A stretch of DNA of 64,000 nt from positions 1-64,000 of the forward strand of contig NZ_LSEF01000024.1 of NCBI RefSeq assembly GCF_001641695.1, read 5' to 3'. Shown in pieces: positions 27,529 to 36,765 of this stretch. The DNA comes from Bradyrhizobium neotropicale (lineage in GTDB: Bacteria; Pseudomonadota; Alphaproteobacteria; Rhizobiales; Xanthobacteraceae). The notes under the pieces were generated by a model. The model worked only from the letters and a program-made list of their open reading frames with translations, searched no databases and was not told the DNA's origin. A program made the translations under genes and the position numbers. Numbering within the stretch: position 1 is the stretch's first letter; each line of letters begins with the position of its first letter.

Positions 27529-28236
27529 GTCTTAACTCTTGGCGGCGGCGGGCGCGATTCACCGTGGGCGCGAATCGCGCCGCCGGGTGACGCGACGGTC
27601 CACCTGATTCGGGGGTGAGGGGAAGGCCGAAACGTCCTCTCTCGCGCCGTGCCGAACGTGAGGCTGGAGGCCCAAAGCGGCGCGCGGGCGTTTGGCTCCG
27701 CAGCGTCGCGAATGGTCCTTCAGATTTCGTCGGCACAGTCTGGCGCATCAAGCGTCGGCCCGTATGAAAACTCGGGCGGCGAGACCGCCCCTTGATCAGT
27801 TGCTGCTGGCCAGGTCTGGCGCGAGAACGCGCGTCCTGAGGATCACAACCGCTCCCTTGGGATTAAGGGATCGGGTAACGAGGTTACGTCGCTGTCAGAA
27901 CTGTCCGTGGAACGCGAGAGGTAACCCAGGACCGCCTGCCGCCGGGGCTCGACCCCGTTCCACCTCGTTGCCGCGCGCCGCGCTGGCCTCAAAGGGGGAC
28001 GGAAAACGCTGGAATTCCCAAAACTTGGGAGCTCCGGCGCTGCACCGGGCGACTGAATGCGACACAACCGAAAATATTGGCCGTCAGCAATCTGTACATA
28101 CGAGGAATGGGCCATCCGTGCAAGGGAGCGTCGCAAGCCGGTCACAGTCGCCGAGTTTCGCGTTCTTCGTCATTAAGTCCTGATTAACCCTGCGGTTCTA
28201 TTGCGATAAGGAAGCTGCTCGGAGGCACGGAATTCG
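27529..28236. other. 708-bp gap between rne and the amidase gene
   Basis: This divergent gap should hold the rne promoter and a long rne leader, as rne leaders are often long and autoregulatory, and the amidase promoter in the AT-richer stretch 28150-28215. Open frames exist on both strands (for example 27843-28145 minus) but show no recognisable protein and have poor composition, so I do not call them. No RNA gene was recognised. Confidence 0.5.
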
Positions 28237-29535
28237 GTGGCGGGCCGCGCAAATCAAAGGGTTTTGCTGGCGTGCGCGCTGTTGTGCGCCGCAGTATTTC
28301 CGTGCGCCGATTCCTCCCGTCTGAGTGCCGCCGAGAGCCAGCCGCAACCCGCTGTTGCGACGGCGAATTTCCCGATTGCCTCGGGCGCCCGGCTGGCCGG
28401 CGATGCCAAGCAGACCCGGTTCATCCTCGACCTCGACCAGACCGTCACCTTCCGCGCCTTCACCCTGGCCGACCCGTACCGAGTCGTCGTCGACGTCCCC
28501 CAGATCAATTTTCAGCTGCCGGCCGGCACGGGTGGCGGCGGGCGGGGGCTGGTCAAAGCCTTCCGCTACGGGCTCGTAATGCCGGGCGGGTCGCGAATCG
28601 TGTTCGACCTCGCGGGACCCGCCAAGATCACCAACTCCTACGTGCTCGAGGCGGCTAATGGCCAGCCGGCCCGGCTCGTGCTCGAGCTGGAGGAGGTTGA
28701 TCGCACCGCCTTCGTGCAATCGCAGAGCCCGGACAGCCGGCCCGAATTGCGGCCCGCGATCGCCGACGCGCCGCCCGCGACCGTTCCTGCCGCGGCTGCG
28801 CCCCCGGACACGGCACAACAGAAGCCGGCGGACGGGCGCGCCGTGGTGGTGATCGATCCCGGCCATGGCGGCATCGACAACGGAACGCAATCGAGCGGCG
28901 AGAGCGAAAAGAACCTTGTGCTGGCGTTCGGGCTGGCGCTGCGGGACCGGCTGGAAAAGAGCGGAAAATACCGCGTGGTGATGACGCGGGACGACGACAC
29001 CTTCATCCCGCTCAACGACCGGGTCAAAATTGCCCGCGGGCTCAAGGCCGCGCTGTTCGTGTCGATCCACGCAGACGCGCTGCCACGCGCCGAGGGCGAT
29101 GCCCAGGGCGCGACGATCTACACGCTGTCCGACAAGGCCTCGGACGCCGAGGCCCAGCGTCTGGCGGACGCTGAAAACCGGGCGGACGCGATCGCCGGCT
29201 TCAACCTCGCGGAGGAGCCGACTGACGTTGCGGACATCCTGATCGATCTCACCCAGCGGGAAACACGCACGTTTTCAAACCGTTTTGCCCGATTTCTGAT
29301 GGGCGAAATGAAGTCGACGGTGCGGATGCACAAGCATCCGCTCAAGTCTGCCGGATTCCGGGTGCTGAAGGCGCCCGACGTGCCGTCGGTGCTGGTCGAG
29401 ATCGGTTATGTCTCCAACAAGGGCGATCTCGATCACCTCGTCTCCGAGGGCTGGCGGTCCCGCGCCGTGGGCTCGATGGCGCAGGCCATTGACGGGTTTC
29501 TGGCCAAGCGGATGGCCGCGGGGGCAGGGAATTGA
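28237..29535 (+). CDS. amiC: N-acetylmuramoyl-L-alanine amidase (AmiC/AmiB type)
   Basis: A periplasmic peptidoglycan amidase of 432 residues that splits daughter cells. Signal region near the N-terminus (VLLACALLCAAVFPCA), AMIN targeting domain at about 50-150 (FILDLDQTVTFRAF, PYRVVVDVPQINF), a Pro/Ala linker, then the Amidase_3 domain from about 205 with VVIDPGHGGIDNGT, ESEKNLVLAFG, FVSIHADAL and the catalytic Glu in VPSVLVEIGYVSNKGD. The start is a GTG. It lies 220 bp upstream of ponA/mrcA in the same direction. The amiC symbol is by family; amiB is possible. Confidence 0.88.
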   Translation: MAGRANQRVLLACALLCAAVFPCADSSRLSAAESQPQPAVATANFPIASGARLAGDAKQTRFILDLDQTVTFRAFTLADPYRVVVDVPQINFQLPAGTGGGGRGLVKAFRYGLVMPGGSRIVFDLAGPAKITNSYVLEAANGQPARLVLELEEVDRTAFVQSQSPDSRPELRPAIADAPPATVPAAAAPPDTAQQKPADGRAVVVIDPGHGGIDNGTQSSGESEKNLVLAFGLALRDRLEKSGKYRVVMTRDDDTFIPLNDRVKIARGLKAALFVSIHADALPRAEGDAQGATIYTLSDKASDAEAQRLADAENRADAIAGFNLAEEPTDVADILIDLTQRETRTFSNRFARFLMGEMKSTVRMHKHPLKSAGFRVLKAPDVPSVLVEIGYVSNKGDLDHLVSEGWRSRAVGSMAQAIDGFLAKRMAAGAGN

Positions 29536-29755
29536 AGAGGGGAAGTTTCGACCGCGCTGTTAAGCCCTAGTTTGGCCACAGCGGGCGCTTTATAAAAACG
29601 TGGCAGGGGGTTCCGGAATCGACGAGAATCCCGCTCGGCTAGCGTCTTTCGGTCCGGCGCCGATGTATTTGAGTAGGCCGGTGAATTCGCGACGTGAGGA
29701 TGGCGCCTGTTGGCGGCGCCAAGGGCTGATCCAGGATTGAACGGATAAACAGATA

Positions 29756-32254
29756 ATGCGCTTGCTGGTGCGGTTCATGGGCTTCCTGTTCGCCGCGGGA
29801 ACGGTGTTGTTCCTTGTTGGTGTCGGTGCCGTGGCAGGCCTGATCTGGCATTTCTCCAAGGACTTGCCCGATTACTCTCAGCTTCAGGATTACGAACCGC
29901 CGGTGATGACCCGCGTGCACGCGGTCGACGGCTCGCTGCTCGGCGAATACGCCAAGGAGCGGCGGCTGTATCTGCCGATCCAGGCAGTGCCGAAGCTCGT
30001 GATCAACGCGTTCCTGGCGGCCGAGGACAAGAATTTCTACGAGCATGGCGGCATCGACTACACAGGCATGGCGCGCGCCGGATTGCTCTATCTCCAGAAC
30101 TACGGCTCCAACCGGCGTCCGCAGGGCGCCTCCACGATTACCCAGCAGGTCGCCAAGAACTTCCTCCTGACCAACGAGGTCTCGTTCGCGCGCAAGATCA
30201 AGGAAGCCTTGCTGGCGATGCGGATCGAGAAGACCTACTCCAAGGACAAGATCCTCGAGCTGTACCTGAACGAAATCTATCTCGGCCTCGGTGCCTACGG
30301 CATCGCGGCGGCTTCGCTGGTTTATTTCGACAAATCGGTGAACGAGCTCACGATCTCCGAAGCCGCTTATCTTGCGGCGCTGCCGAAGATGCCGGCGACG
30401 CTGCACCCGGTGCGTAACCGCGACCGCGCCATCGAGCGCCGCAATTACGTGATCGACCGTCTCCAGGAGAACGGCTGGATCAAGCAGGCCGATGCCGACA
30501 AGGCGCGCAAGGAGCCGCTGGCCGTCACCAACCGTTCCAACGGCGCCCACACCTTCGCCGGCGAATATTTCGCCGAGGAAGTCCGCCGCGACATCTTCGA
30601 GCGCTATGGCGAGAAGAAGCTCTACGAGGGCGGCCTCTCGGTCCGCACCACGCTCGATCCGAAGATCCAGGTCATGGCGCGCAAGACCATGGTCTCGGGC
30701 CTCGTGAACTATGACGAGCAGCAGGGCTATCGCGGCGCCATGAGCAAGCTCGACATTTCGGGCGATTGGGGCGTGAAGCTCGCCGAGATCAAGTCGCTCT
30801 CCGACATCTCGCCCTGGCGCATGGCGGTGGTGCTGGAAACCAGCGACCAGTCGGCGCGCATCGGCTTCCAGCCGAATCGCGAGCTCGGCGGCGCCGTGAG
30901 CAAGCAGCGCGAGACCGGCATCGTCACGCTCGACGGCGTACGCTGGGCGCGGGCCGCGCAGGGCGCCGCGAAGGGCAAGACGCCGACGGCGGTGTCCCAG
31001 GTGCTGCAGCCCGGTGACGTGATCTATGCCGATCCGCTCTACACCAAGGAGGGACAACCCGTCGAAGGCCAGTACCGGCTGCGGCAGATCCCCGAAGTGT
31101 CCGGCGCGATGGTGGTGATGGACCCGTGGACCGGTCGCGTGCTCGCGATGGTCGGTGGCTTCTCGTTCGACCAGAGCCAGTTCAACCGTGCCACGCAGGC
31201 CTACCGGCAGCCAGGTTCGTCGTTCAAGCCGATCGTCTACTCGGCCGCGCTCGACAACGGCTATACGCCGTCGACGGTCGTGCTCGACGCGCCGATCGAA
31301 ATCGACCAGGGGCAGGGCGCCGGCGTCTGGCGGCCTGAAAACTTCTCGTCGAACAAATATCAGGGGCCGGTGACGCTACGTAACGCGCTGCGGCAATCGC
31401 TCAACACCGTGACGGTGCGCCTTGCGCAGGACATCGGCATGCCGCTGATCGGCGAATATGCCCGCCGCTTCGGCGTCTATGACGAGTTGCCGAACTATCT
31501 CTCTTACGCGCTCGGCGCCGGCGAGACGACGGCGATGCGCATGGTCACCGCTTATTCGATGCTCGCCAATGGCGGCCGCCGCGTGAAGCCGACGCTGATC
31601 GACCGCATCCAGGACCGCTATGGCCACACCATCTTCAAGCACGACCAGCGCGAATGCCGTGGCTGCGAGGCGCCGGGGGGCTGGAAGAACCAGAACGAGC
31701 CGCAGCTGATCGACCGCCGCGAGCAGGTGCTGGATTCCATGACCGCGTATCAGATCACCGAGCTGATGGAAGGCGTCGTGCAGGCCGGTACCGCGACCGT
31801 CGTCAAGGAGGTCGGCAAGCCGATCGCCGGCAAGACCGGCACCACCAACGAGGCCAAGGACGCCTGGTTTGTCGGCTTCTCGCCCGACGTCGCCGTGGCG
31901 ATCTACATGGGTTACGACAAGCCGCGTCCGCTCGGCAAAGGCAACGCTGCGACCGGCGGCCATCTGGCAGCTCCGATCGCGCGCGACTTCCTGAAGCTCG
32001 CGCTCGCCGACAAGCCCGCGGTTCCATTCAAGGTGCCGGCCGGCATCAAGCTGGTCCGCGTCGTCGCCAAGACCGGCATGCGCGCGGGTCCCGGTGAGAC
32101 CGGCGGAACCATCCTCGAAGCCTTCAAGCCGGGCACCGCGCCGCCGGATAACTACTCCGTCATCGGCGTTGCCGACGCCGACGGGCGCGTGCCGCAGCAG
32201 CCGCCGCCGGATTCCGGCTTCTTCATGCGTCCGGGCACCGGCGGGCTGTACTAG
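29756..32254 (+). CDS. mrcA: Penicillin-binding protein 1A
   Basis: A bifunctional class A PBP of 832 residues. N-terminal TM (FMGFLFAAGTVLFLVGVGAVAGLI); glycosyltransferase domain with catalytic Glu in AAEDKNFYEHGGID and QGASTITQQVAKN; an OB-like inserted domain at about 320-430; transpeptidase domain with SSFK in QPGSSFKPIVYSA, SxN in RQSLNTV and KTG in AGKTGTTNEAKDAWFVG. It polymerises and cross-links peptidoglycan in the periplasm and pairs functionally with the upstream amidase. The 220-bp gap before it probably contains its own promoter. Confidence 0.95.
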   Translation: MRLLVRFMGFLFAAGTVLFLVGVGAVAGLIWHFSKDLPDYSQLQDYEPPVMTRVHAVDGSLLGEYAKERRLYLPIQAVPKLVINAFLAAEDKNFYEHGGIDYTGMARAGLLYLQNYGSNRRPQGASTITQQVAKNFLLTNEVSFARKIKEALLAMRIEKTYSKDKILELYLNEIYLGLGAYGIAAASLVYFDKSVNELTISEAAYLAALPKMPATLHPVRNRDRAIERRNYVIDRLQENGWIKQADADKARKEPLAVTNRSNGAHTFAGEYFAEEVRRDIFERYGEKKLYEGGLSVRTTLDPKIQVMARKTMVSGLVNYDEQQGYRGAMSKLDISGDWGVKLAEIKSLSDISPWRMAVVLETSDQSARIGFQPNRELGGAVSKQRETGIVTLDGVRWARAAQGAAKGKTPTAVSQVLQPGDVIYADPLYTKEGQPVEGQYRLRQIPEVSGAMVVMDPWTGRVLAMVGGFSFDQSQFNRATQAYRQPGSSFKPIVYSAALDNGYTPSTVVLDAPIEIDQGQGAGVWRPENFSSNKYQGPVTLRNALRQSLNTVTVRLAQDIGMPLIGEYARRFGVYDELPNYLSYALGAGETTAMRMVTAYSMLANGGRRVKPTLIDRIQDRYGHTIFKHDQRECRGCEAPGGWKNQNEPQLIDRREQVLDSMTAYQITELMEGVVQAGTATVVKEVGKPIAGKTGTTNEAKDAWFVGFSPDVAVAIYMGYDKPRPLGKGNAATGGHLAAPIARDFLKLALADKPAVPFKVPAGIKLVRVVAKTGMRAGPGETGGTILEAFKPGTAPPDNYSVIGVADADGRVPQQPPPDSGFFMRPGTGGLY

Positions 32255-32339
32255 GCCTGGAATAAGACCCGCGATCCAAAGCTCCGGCGGTTGCGCTTTG
32301 CAGCCGCCGCCGCTACATCCCCATCTGCGCGATGACTTA

Positions 32340-32408
32340 TCGCGCTTTATTTTTTGTTTGCGCATGATCTTTTCGGGAAATCGCTGCACACTTTCCCGGA
32401 TCATGCGC
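32340..32408. repeat. Bradyrhizobium-type hairpin repeat, copy 2
   Basis: An outer stem GCGCATGATC/GATCATGCGC (32360-32369, 32399-32408) and an inner stem CGGGAAA/TTTCCCG (32374-32380, 32392-32398). Compared with copy 1 several stem changes are compensatory. It lies between ponA/mrcA and prfB and may end the former's transcript. Confidence 0.9.
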
Positions 32409-32446
32409 CAGCACGCGGGAACAATTCCGCGAGACCAGAGAGCGAC

Positions 32447-33578
32447 ATGCGCGCCGAAATCGAACGGTTGGTAGAAGAGATCAAGCAGTCAGTCGGGCTG
32501 CTGAGGAGGCATCTTTGACGTCGAGAAATCGACGGCGCGCCTCGCTGAGCTGAACAAGCTCGCAGAAGATCCCAACCTCTGGAACGATCCCCAGAAAGCC
32601 CAGAAACTGATGCAGGAGCGCACCTCGCTGGAGGATGCGCTGTCGGGCATCGGCAAGGTCGAGCAGGAGCTCGAAGACGACGTCGGCATGATCGAGCTCG
32701 GCGAGGCCGAGGGCGATGAAGGCGTCGTGGCCGAGGCCGAAGCTGCGCTGAAGAACCTGAAGAAGGAAGTGGCGCGGCGCGAGCTCGAGGCGTTGCTCTC
32801 GGGCGAGGCCGACCGCTTCGATTCCTATCTCGAAGTCCACGCCGGCGCCGGCGGCACCGAGAGCCAGGACTGGGCGCAGATGCTGCTCCGCATGTACACG
32901 CGCTGGGCCGAAACCCACGGCTTCAAGGTCGAGGTGCTCGAAGAGTCCGACGGCGAAGAGGCTGGCATCAAGTCCGCGACCATCCAGGTCTCCGGCCACA
33001 ACGCTTATGGCTGGCTGAAGACGGAGGCCGGCGTGCACCGCCTCGTGCGCATCTCGCCGTTCGATTCCAACGCGCGCCGGCACACCTCGTTCTCGAGCGT
33101 TCAGGTGTTCCCGGTCATCGACGACAGCATCAAGATCGACATCAAGGAATCCGACGTCCGCGTCGATACCATGCGTTCGGGCGGCGCCGGCGGCCAGCAC
33201 GTCAACAAGACCGAATCGGCGGTGCGCCTGACGCATATCCCGTCCGGCATCGCCGTGGTCTGCCAGGCCGGCCGCTCCCAGCACAAGAACCGGGCGCAGG
33301 CCTGGGACATGCTGCGCGCGCGGCTGTACGAGATCGAGCTGAAGAAGCGCGAGGAGAAGGCCGCCGCCGACCAGGCCGCCAAGACCGATATCGGCTGGGG
33401 CCACCAGATCCGCTCCTACGTGCTGCAGCCCTATCAGATGGTGAAGGATTTGCGCACGGGCGTGCAGACCTCCGACACCTCGGGCGTGCTTGGCGGCGAC
33501 CTCGACGAGTTCATGGCCGCGACGCTGGCGCAGCGTGCCTTCGGCACCACGGCCGGCGAGATCGAGGACGTGGACTAG
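32447..33578 (+). CDS. prfB: Peptide chain release factor 2 (programmed +1 frameshift)
   Basis: Recognises UGA and UAA stop codons and triggers peptide release. It is read in two frames: 32447-32515 (23 codons) to CTT followed by an in-frame TGA at 32516-32518; a +1 shift skips T32516 and reads GAC onward from 32517 to 33578, giving 376 residues. The hydrolysis motif GGQ is in [13 protein letters not shown], and the codon-recognition SPF tripeptide is present as [11 protein letters not shown] gene-finder would miss the first 23 codons. It is 2 bp upstream of the next gene. Confidence 0.96.
32504..32519 (+). promoter_or_regulatory. prfB programmed frameshift signal
   Basis: AGGAGG (32504-32509), three bases, then CTT TGA C (32513-32519). 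This is the canonical arrangement of internal Shine-Dalgarno, slippery CTT and the poorly read TGAC stop, by which RF2 scarcity raises its own synthesis. Confidence 0.96.
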
Positions 33579-33580
33579 CC

Positions 33581-34465
33581 ATGCCCCGCGTCGCCTTCAT
33601 CGGACTGGGGCGAATGGGCCATGGCATGGCTGGCCGCTATCTCGATGCCGGCTTCACGGTGACGCTCTGGAATCGCAGCAAGGCGAAAGCCGAAGACCTG
33701 ATCGCGCGCGGCGCGCATTGGGCGACTTCGCCGGAGGACGCCGCGATCGATGCCGATGCCGTGGTGACCATGGTCGCCGACGACGAAGCCTCGCGCGCGA
33801 TCTGGCTCGGCCCCAAGGGCGCGGCCAAGACGGCGAAGGCCGGCACGATCGCGATCGAATGCTCCACGGTCTCGTACGATCATGCGCGCGAGATGGCTCG
33901 CGAGCTCAACGGCCGCGGCCTCATCTACATCGATTGTCCGGTGACGGGATTGCCGGATGCGGCAGCTAGTGGAAAGCTGACACTGCTGGTCGGTGCTGAC
34001 CCCGCCGATCTCGAACGTGCGCAGCCTTATCTCGCGCCGATCGGTTCGACCATCCGCCATTTCGGCGCGGTCGGCTCCGGCACGGTCTACAAGCTCATCA
34101 ACAATCTCATGGGCGCGATCCAGATCGCAGGCCTCGCCGAAGGGCTCGCGATCGCCGAGCAGGCCGGGCTCGACATGAATCTCGTGCTGGAGTCGATCCA
34201 GGCCGGCGTCGCCGCCAGTCCCCAGGTGCAGCGCCACTCCAAGCGCATGGTCGCCCGCGACTTCAGCGGCGCGACCTTCACCTCGGCGCTGCGGCACAAG
34301 GATGCCGCCTACGCCGTGAAGCTTGCCGAAACTCTGCTGGCGGGCAAGCCGTTGGTCGCGCGCGCCGCCGTCGAGTCCTACGCGCGAGCGAAAGCCGCGA
34401 TGCCGGACGACGATGAAGGCAGGATGATCGAACTGGTCTCGCAACCGAAGACGAAGACCTCCTAG
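33581..34465 (+). CDS. NAD(P)-dependent beta-hydroxyacid dehydrogenase-type oxidoreductase
   Basis: A 294-residue enzyme of the 3-hydroxyisobutyrate dehydrogenase family. Rossmann motif FIGLGRMGHGMAGRY at 6-20, substrate-side DCPVTGLPDAAASGKLTLLVG, and the catalytic lysine in GTVYKLINNLMGA. It probably oxidises a short beta-hydroxyacid or reduces a semialdehyde. The ATG follows the prfB stop by two bases, so it may be read through from prfB. Confidence 0.85.
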   Translation: MPRVAFIGLGRMGHGMAGRYLDAGFTVTLWNRSKAKAEDLIARGAHWATSPEDAAIDADAVVTMVADDEASRAIWLGPKGAAKTAKAGTIAIECSTVSYDHAREMARELNGRGLIYIDCPVTGLPDAAASGKLTLLVGADPADLERAQPYLAPIGSTIRHFGAVGSGTVYKLINNLMGAIQIAGLAEGLAIAEQAGLDMNLVLESIQAGVAASPQVQRHSKRMVARDFSGATFTSALRHKDAAYAVKLAETLLAGKPLVARAAVESYARAKAAMPDDDEGRMIELVSQPKTKTS

Positions 34466-34479
34466 CCGGTCGAGGTGAC

Positions 34480-35343
34480 ATGGGGCAGCCACGGTCGGAA
34501 CGCGGTCTTGGCATTGCCCTCGTCGTCGCCGCCGCAATTGCCTGGAGCACGGCGCCGTTCTTCACGCGCCTGCTCCCCTTCGATCCCTGGACCATCCTGT
34601 TCTGGCGCGGGCTGTTCGGCGGCTGCCTGATCGTGGTGTTTCTTGTGCTGCTGCAGGGGCGTGGCGGGCTGCGCCAGCTGGTGGCACCGGGACGGGGCGG
34701 CTGGCTCGTCGCGTCATTGTCGACGCTCGGCATGATCTCGTTCATCCCCGCGCTTCAGATGACCAAGGTGATGAACGTGGCGGTTCTGATCGCCACGCAA
34801 CCGTTCGTCGCGGCCGCGCTGGCGTGGCTGTGGCTCGGCGAAGCCGCGAAATGGCGCACGCTGATCGCGAGCCTGGTCGCCCTTGCCGGCGTGGTCATCA
34901 CAGTCGGCGGTATCGAAGCCGCCGCTGACATCAGTGGAGTTGCCCTCGGCTGCGTGATGGTGCTCGCCATATCCGCCATGACGGTCGTCATTCGGCGACA
35001 CCGGGAGACGTCGATGGTGGCCGCGGCCGCGCTGTCGAATTTCCTGGGAAGTCTCGTCAGCCTGCCGTTCGCCCGTGACATCGCCCATGTCGGCGGCAAC
35101 AACCTTGCGATTCTCGCGATGTTTGGCTGCTTTCAGGTCGCGCTCGGCCTGACGTTCTACATGCTCGGCTCGCGCTTCCTGCCCTCGAGCCAGGCCTCCC
35201 TGATCGCGACACTGGAAACGCCGCTGATGCCGTTCTGGGTGTGGGTTGCCTTCAGCGAAGTGCCTGCCGTCCATGCGCTGATCGGGGGAGCGTTGGTGAT
35301 CGGAGCGGTTGTCGCCGATATCGCCGGAGATGCGCGGAAGTGA
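34480..35343 (+). CDS. EamA/DMT-family transporter
   Basis: A 287-residue inner-membrane protein with ten hydrophobic helices in two EamA repeats (AIAWSTAPFFTRLLPFDPWTI starts the first; ATRNAV-like pattern FLPSSQASLIATLETPLMPFWVW is in the second). It is a putative metabolite exporter; substrate unknown. GAGGTG precedes the ATG. It lies 14 bp after the oxidoreductase and is probably in the same transcript. Confidence 0.85.
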   Translation: MGQPRSERGLGIALVVAAAIAWSTAPFFTRLLPFDPWTILFWRGLFGGCLIVVFLVLLQGRGGLRQLVAPGRGGWLVASLSTLGMISFIPALQMTKVMNVAVLIATQPFVAAALAWLWLGEAAKWRTLIASLVALAGVVITVGGIEAAADISGVALGCVMVLAISAMTVVIRRHRETSMVAAAALSNFLGSLVSLPFARDIAHVGGNNLAILAMFGCFQVALGLTFYMLGSRFLPSSQASLIATLETPLMPFWVWVAFSEVPAVHALIGGALVIGAVVADIAGDARK

Positions 35344-35529
35344 TCGCAGCGCAGTGCTCGTGATTGACGGGCGCGTGCTGAGGCTGTCGCGGACGCTCGC
35401 GTAAGTTCTCAATCCTGGTGGGCCCTTGAGCCGCGCCGTTTCACCCCGCGGAAAATCGAACCGCTTGCCAGCCTGACGCCTCCTTGCGACACTCTCTGCA
35501 AAACAAGACTACAAAACAGGGAGAGAACG

Positions 35530-36765
35530 ATGCCGGGTCGTTGCGAAAGCCTTGCTGCCCTCGCCATGCTTGTTGCCGGAGTGCTCGCCACGACACCGGC
35601 CTCGGCGCAGAAGAAATACGACCCCGGCGCCAGCGACACCGAAATCAAGATCGGCAACATCATGCCCTATAGCGGGCCGGCGTCCTCCTATGGCGTGATC
35701 GGCAAGACCGAGGCCGCGTTCTTTGGGATGATCAACGATCAGGGCGGAATCAACGGACGCAAGATCAACTTCATCAGCTACGACGACGCCTATTCTCCGC
35801 CGAAGGCGATCGAGCAGGCGCGCAAGCTCGTCGAGAGCGACGAGGTGCTGCTGATCTTCCAGTCGCTCGGCACGCCCTCGAATTCCGCGATCATGAAGTA
35901 CATGAACGCCAAGAAAGTGCCGCAGCTCTTCGTTGCATCCGGCGGCACCAAGTTCGGAGACCCGAAGAACTTCCCCTGGACCATGGGATTCCAGCCCAAC
36001 TACCAGAGCGAGGGGCGGATCTACGCAAAGTACATTCGCGACAACTTCCCGAACGGCAAGATCGCGGTGTTCTGGCAGAACGACGATGCAGGCAAGGACC
36101 AGTTCAAGGGCCTGAAGGACGGGCTCGGCGACAAGGCGAGCATGATCATCGCCGACAAGTCCTACGAAGTGAGCGATCCCTCGATCGACTCGCAGATCGT
36201 CGCCCTGCACGATTCCGGCGCCGACATCTTCTTCTCTTGGGCTGCGCCAAAAGGCTCGGCGCAAGCGATCCGGAAGGTCGGCGAGCTCGGCTGGAAACCG
36301 AAGTTCTTCCTCGCCAACACCGCGACCTCGGTTGCCTCGGTGCTGAAGCCCGCCGGGCTCGAATATTCCAAGGACATCATCTCGACGGTCTATCTGAAAG
36401 ACCCGACCGATCCGACCTGGGACAAGGATCCCGCGGTGGTGAAATGGCGGGAATTCATGGACAAGTACTATCCCGAGGGCGACAAGGCCAATGCCAACAA
36501 TATCTACGGCTATGTCCAGGCCGAGGCGATGGTGCAGGTCCTGAAGCAGTGCGGCGACAATCTCACCCGCGAGAACGTCATGAAGCAGGCCGCCAACCTG
36601 AAGAACTTCCACACCGATCTGATGCTGCCGGGCATCATGGTCAACACCTCGCCGGACGATTATTTCCCGATCGAGCAGATGCAGCTGATGCGCTTCAACG
36701 GGCAGGCCTGGGAGCTGTTCGGCGACGTCATCACCGGCGAGGTCGGGCACGAACGCAGCCAGTAG
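35530..36765 (+). CDS. Periplasmic branched-chain-amino-acid-type ABC binding protein
   Basis: A 411-residue Peripla_BP_6 protein. The signal peptide ends TPASAQ; then EIKIGNIMPYSGPASSYGVIGKTEAAFFGMIND opens the first lobe and AFWQNDDAGKDQFKGLKDGL and the FFLANTATSV strand are typical. It should bind an amino acid or aromatic acid for an ABC importer, but no permease or ATPase genes are nearby, so it is an orphan. GGGAG precedes the ATG. Its stop codon directly abuts that of the convergent O-antigen ligase gene with no gap. Confidence 0.9.
   Translation: MPGRCESLAALAMLVAGVLATTPASAQKKYDPGASDTEIKIGNIMPYSGPASSYGVIGKTEAAFFGMINDQGGINGRKINFISYDDAYSPPKAIEQARKLVESDEVLLIFQSLGTPSNSAIMKYMNAKKVPQLFVASGGTKFGDPKNFPWTMGFQPNYQSEGRIYAKYIRDNFPNGKIAVFWQNDDAGKDQFKGLKDGLGDKASMIIADKSYEVSDPSIDSQIVALHDSGADIFFSWAAPKGSAQAIRKVGELGWKPKFFLANTATSVASVLKPAGLEYSKDIISTVYLKDPTDPTWDKDPAVVKWREFMDKYYPEGDKANANNIYGYVQAEAMVQVLKQCGDNLTRENVMKQAANLKNFHTDLMLPGIMVNTSPDDYFPIEQMQLMRFNGQAWELFGDVITGEVGHERSQ

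Noticed and set aside
25663..27618. 651-codon plus-strand open frame opposite rne
   Set aside because: It is fully antisense to a clear RNase E gene. In high-GC DNA long antisense frames are expected; its translation is only the mirror of the repetitive insert and shows no domain.
27843..28145. 100-codon minus-strand frame in the rne/amidase gap
   Set aside because: No domain, no ribosome site and mixed composition; it is more likely part of the rne leader.
29536..29755. TTGGCC with TATAAA as a promoter before ponA/mrcA
   Set aside because: The spacing is 13 bp, too short for a sigma-70 type promoter.
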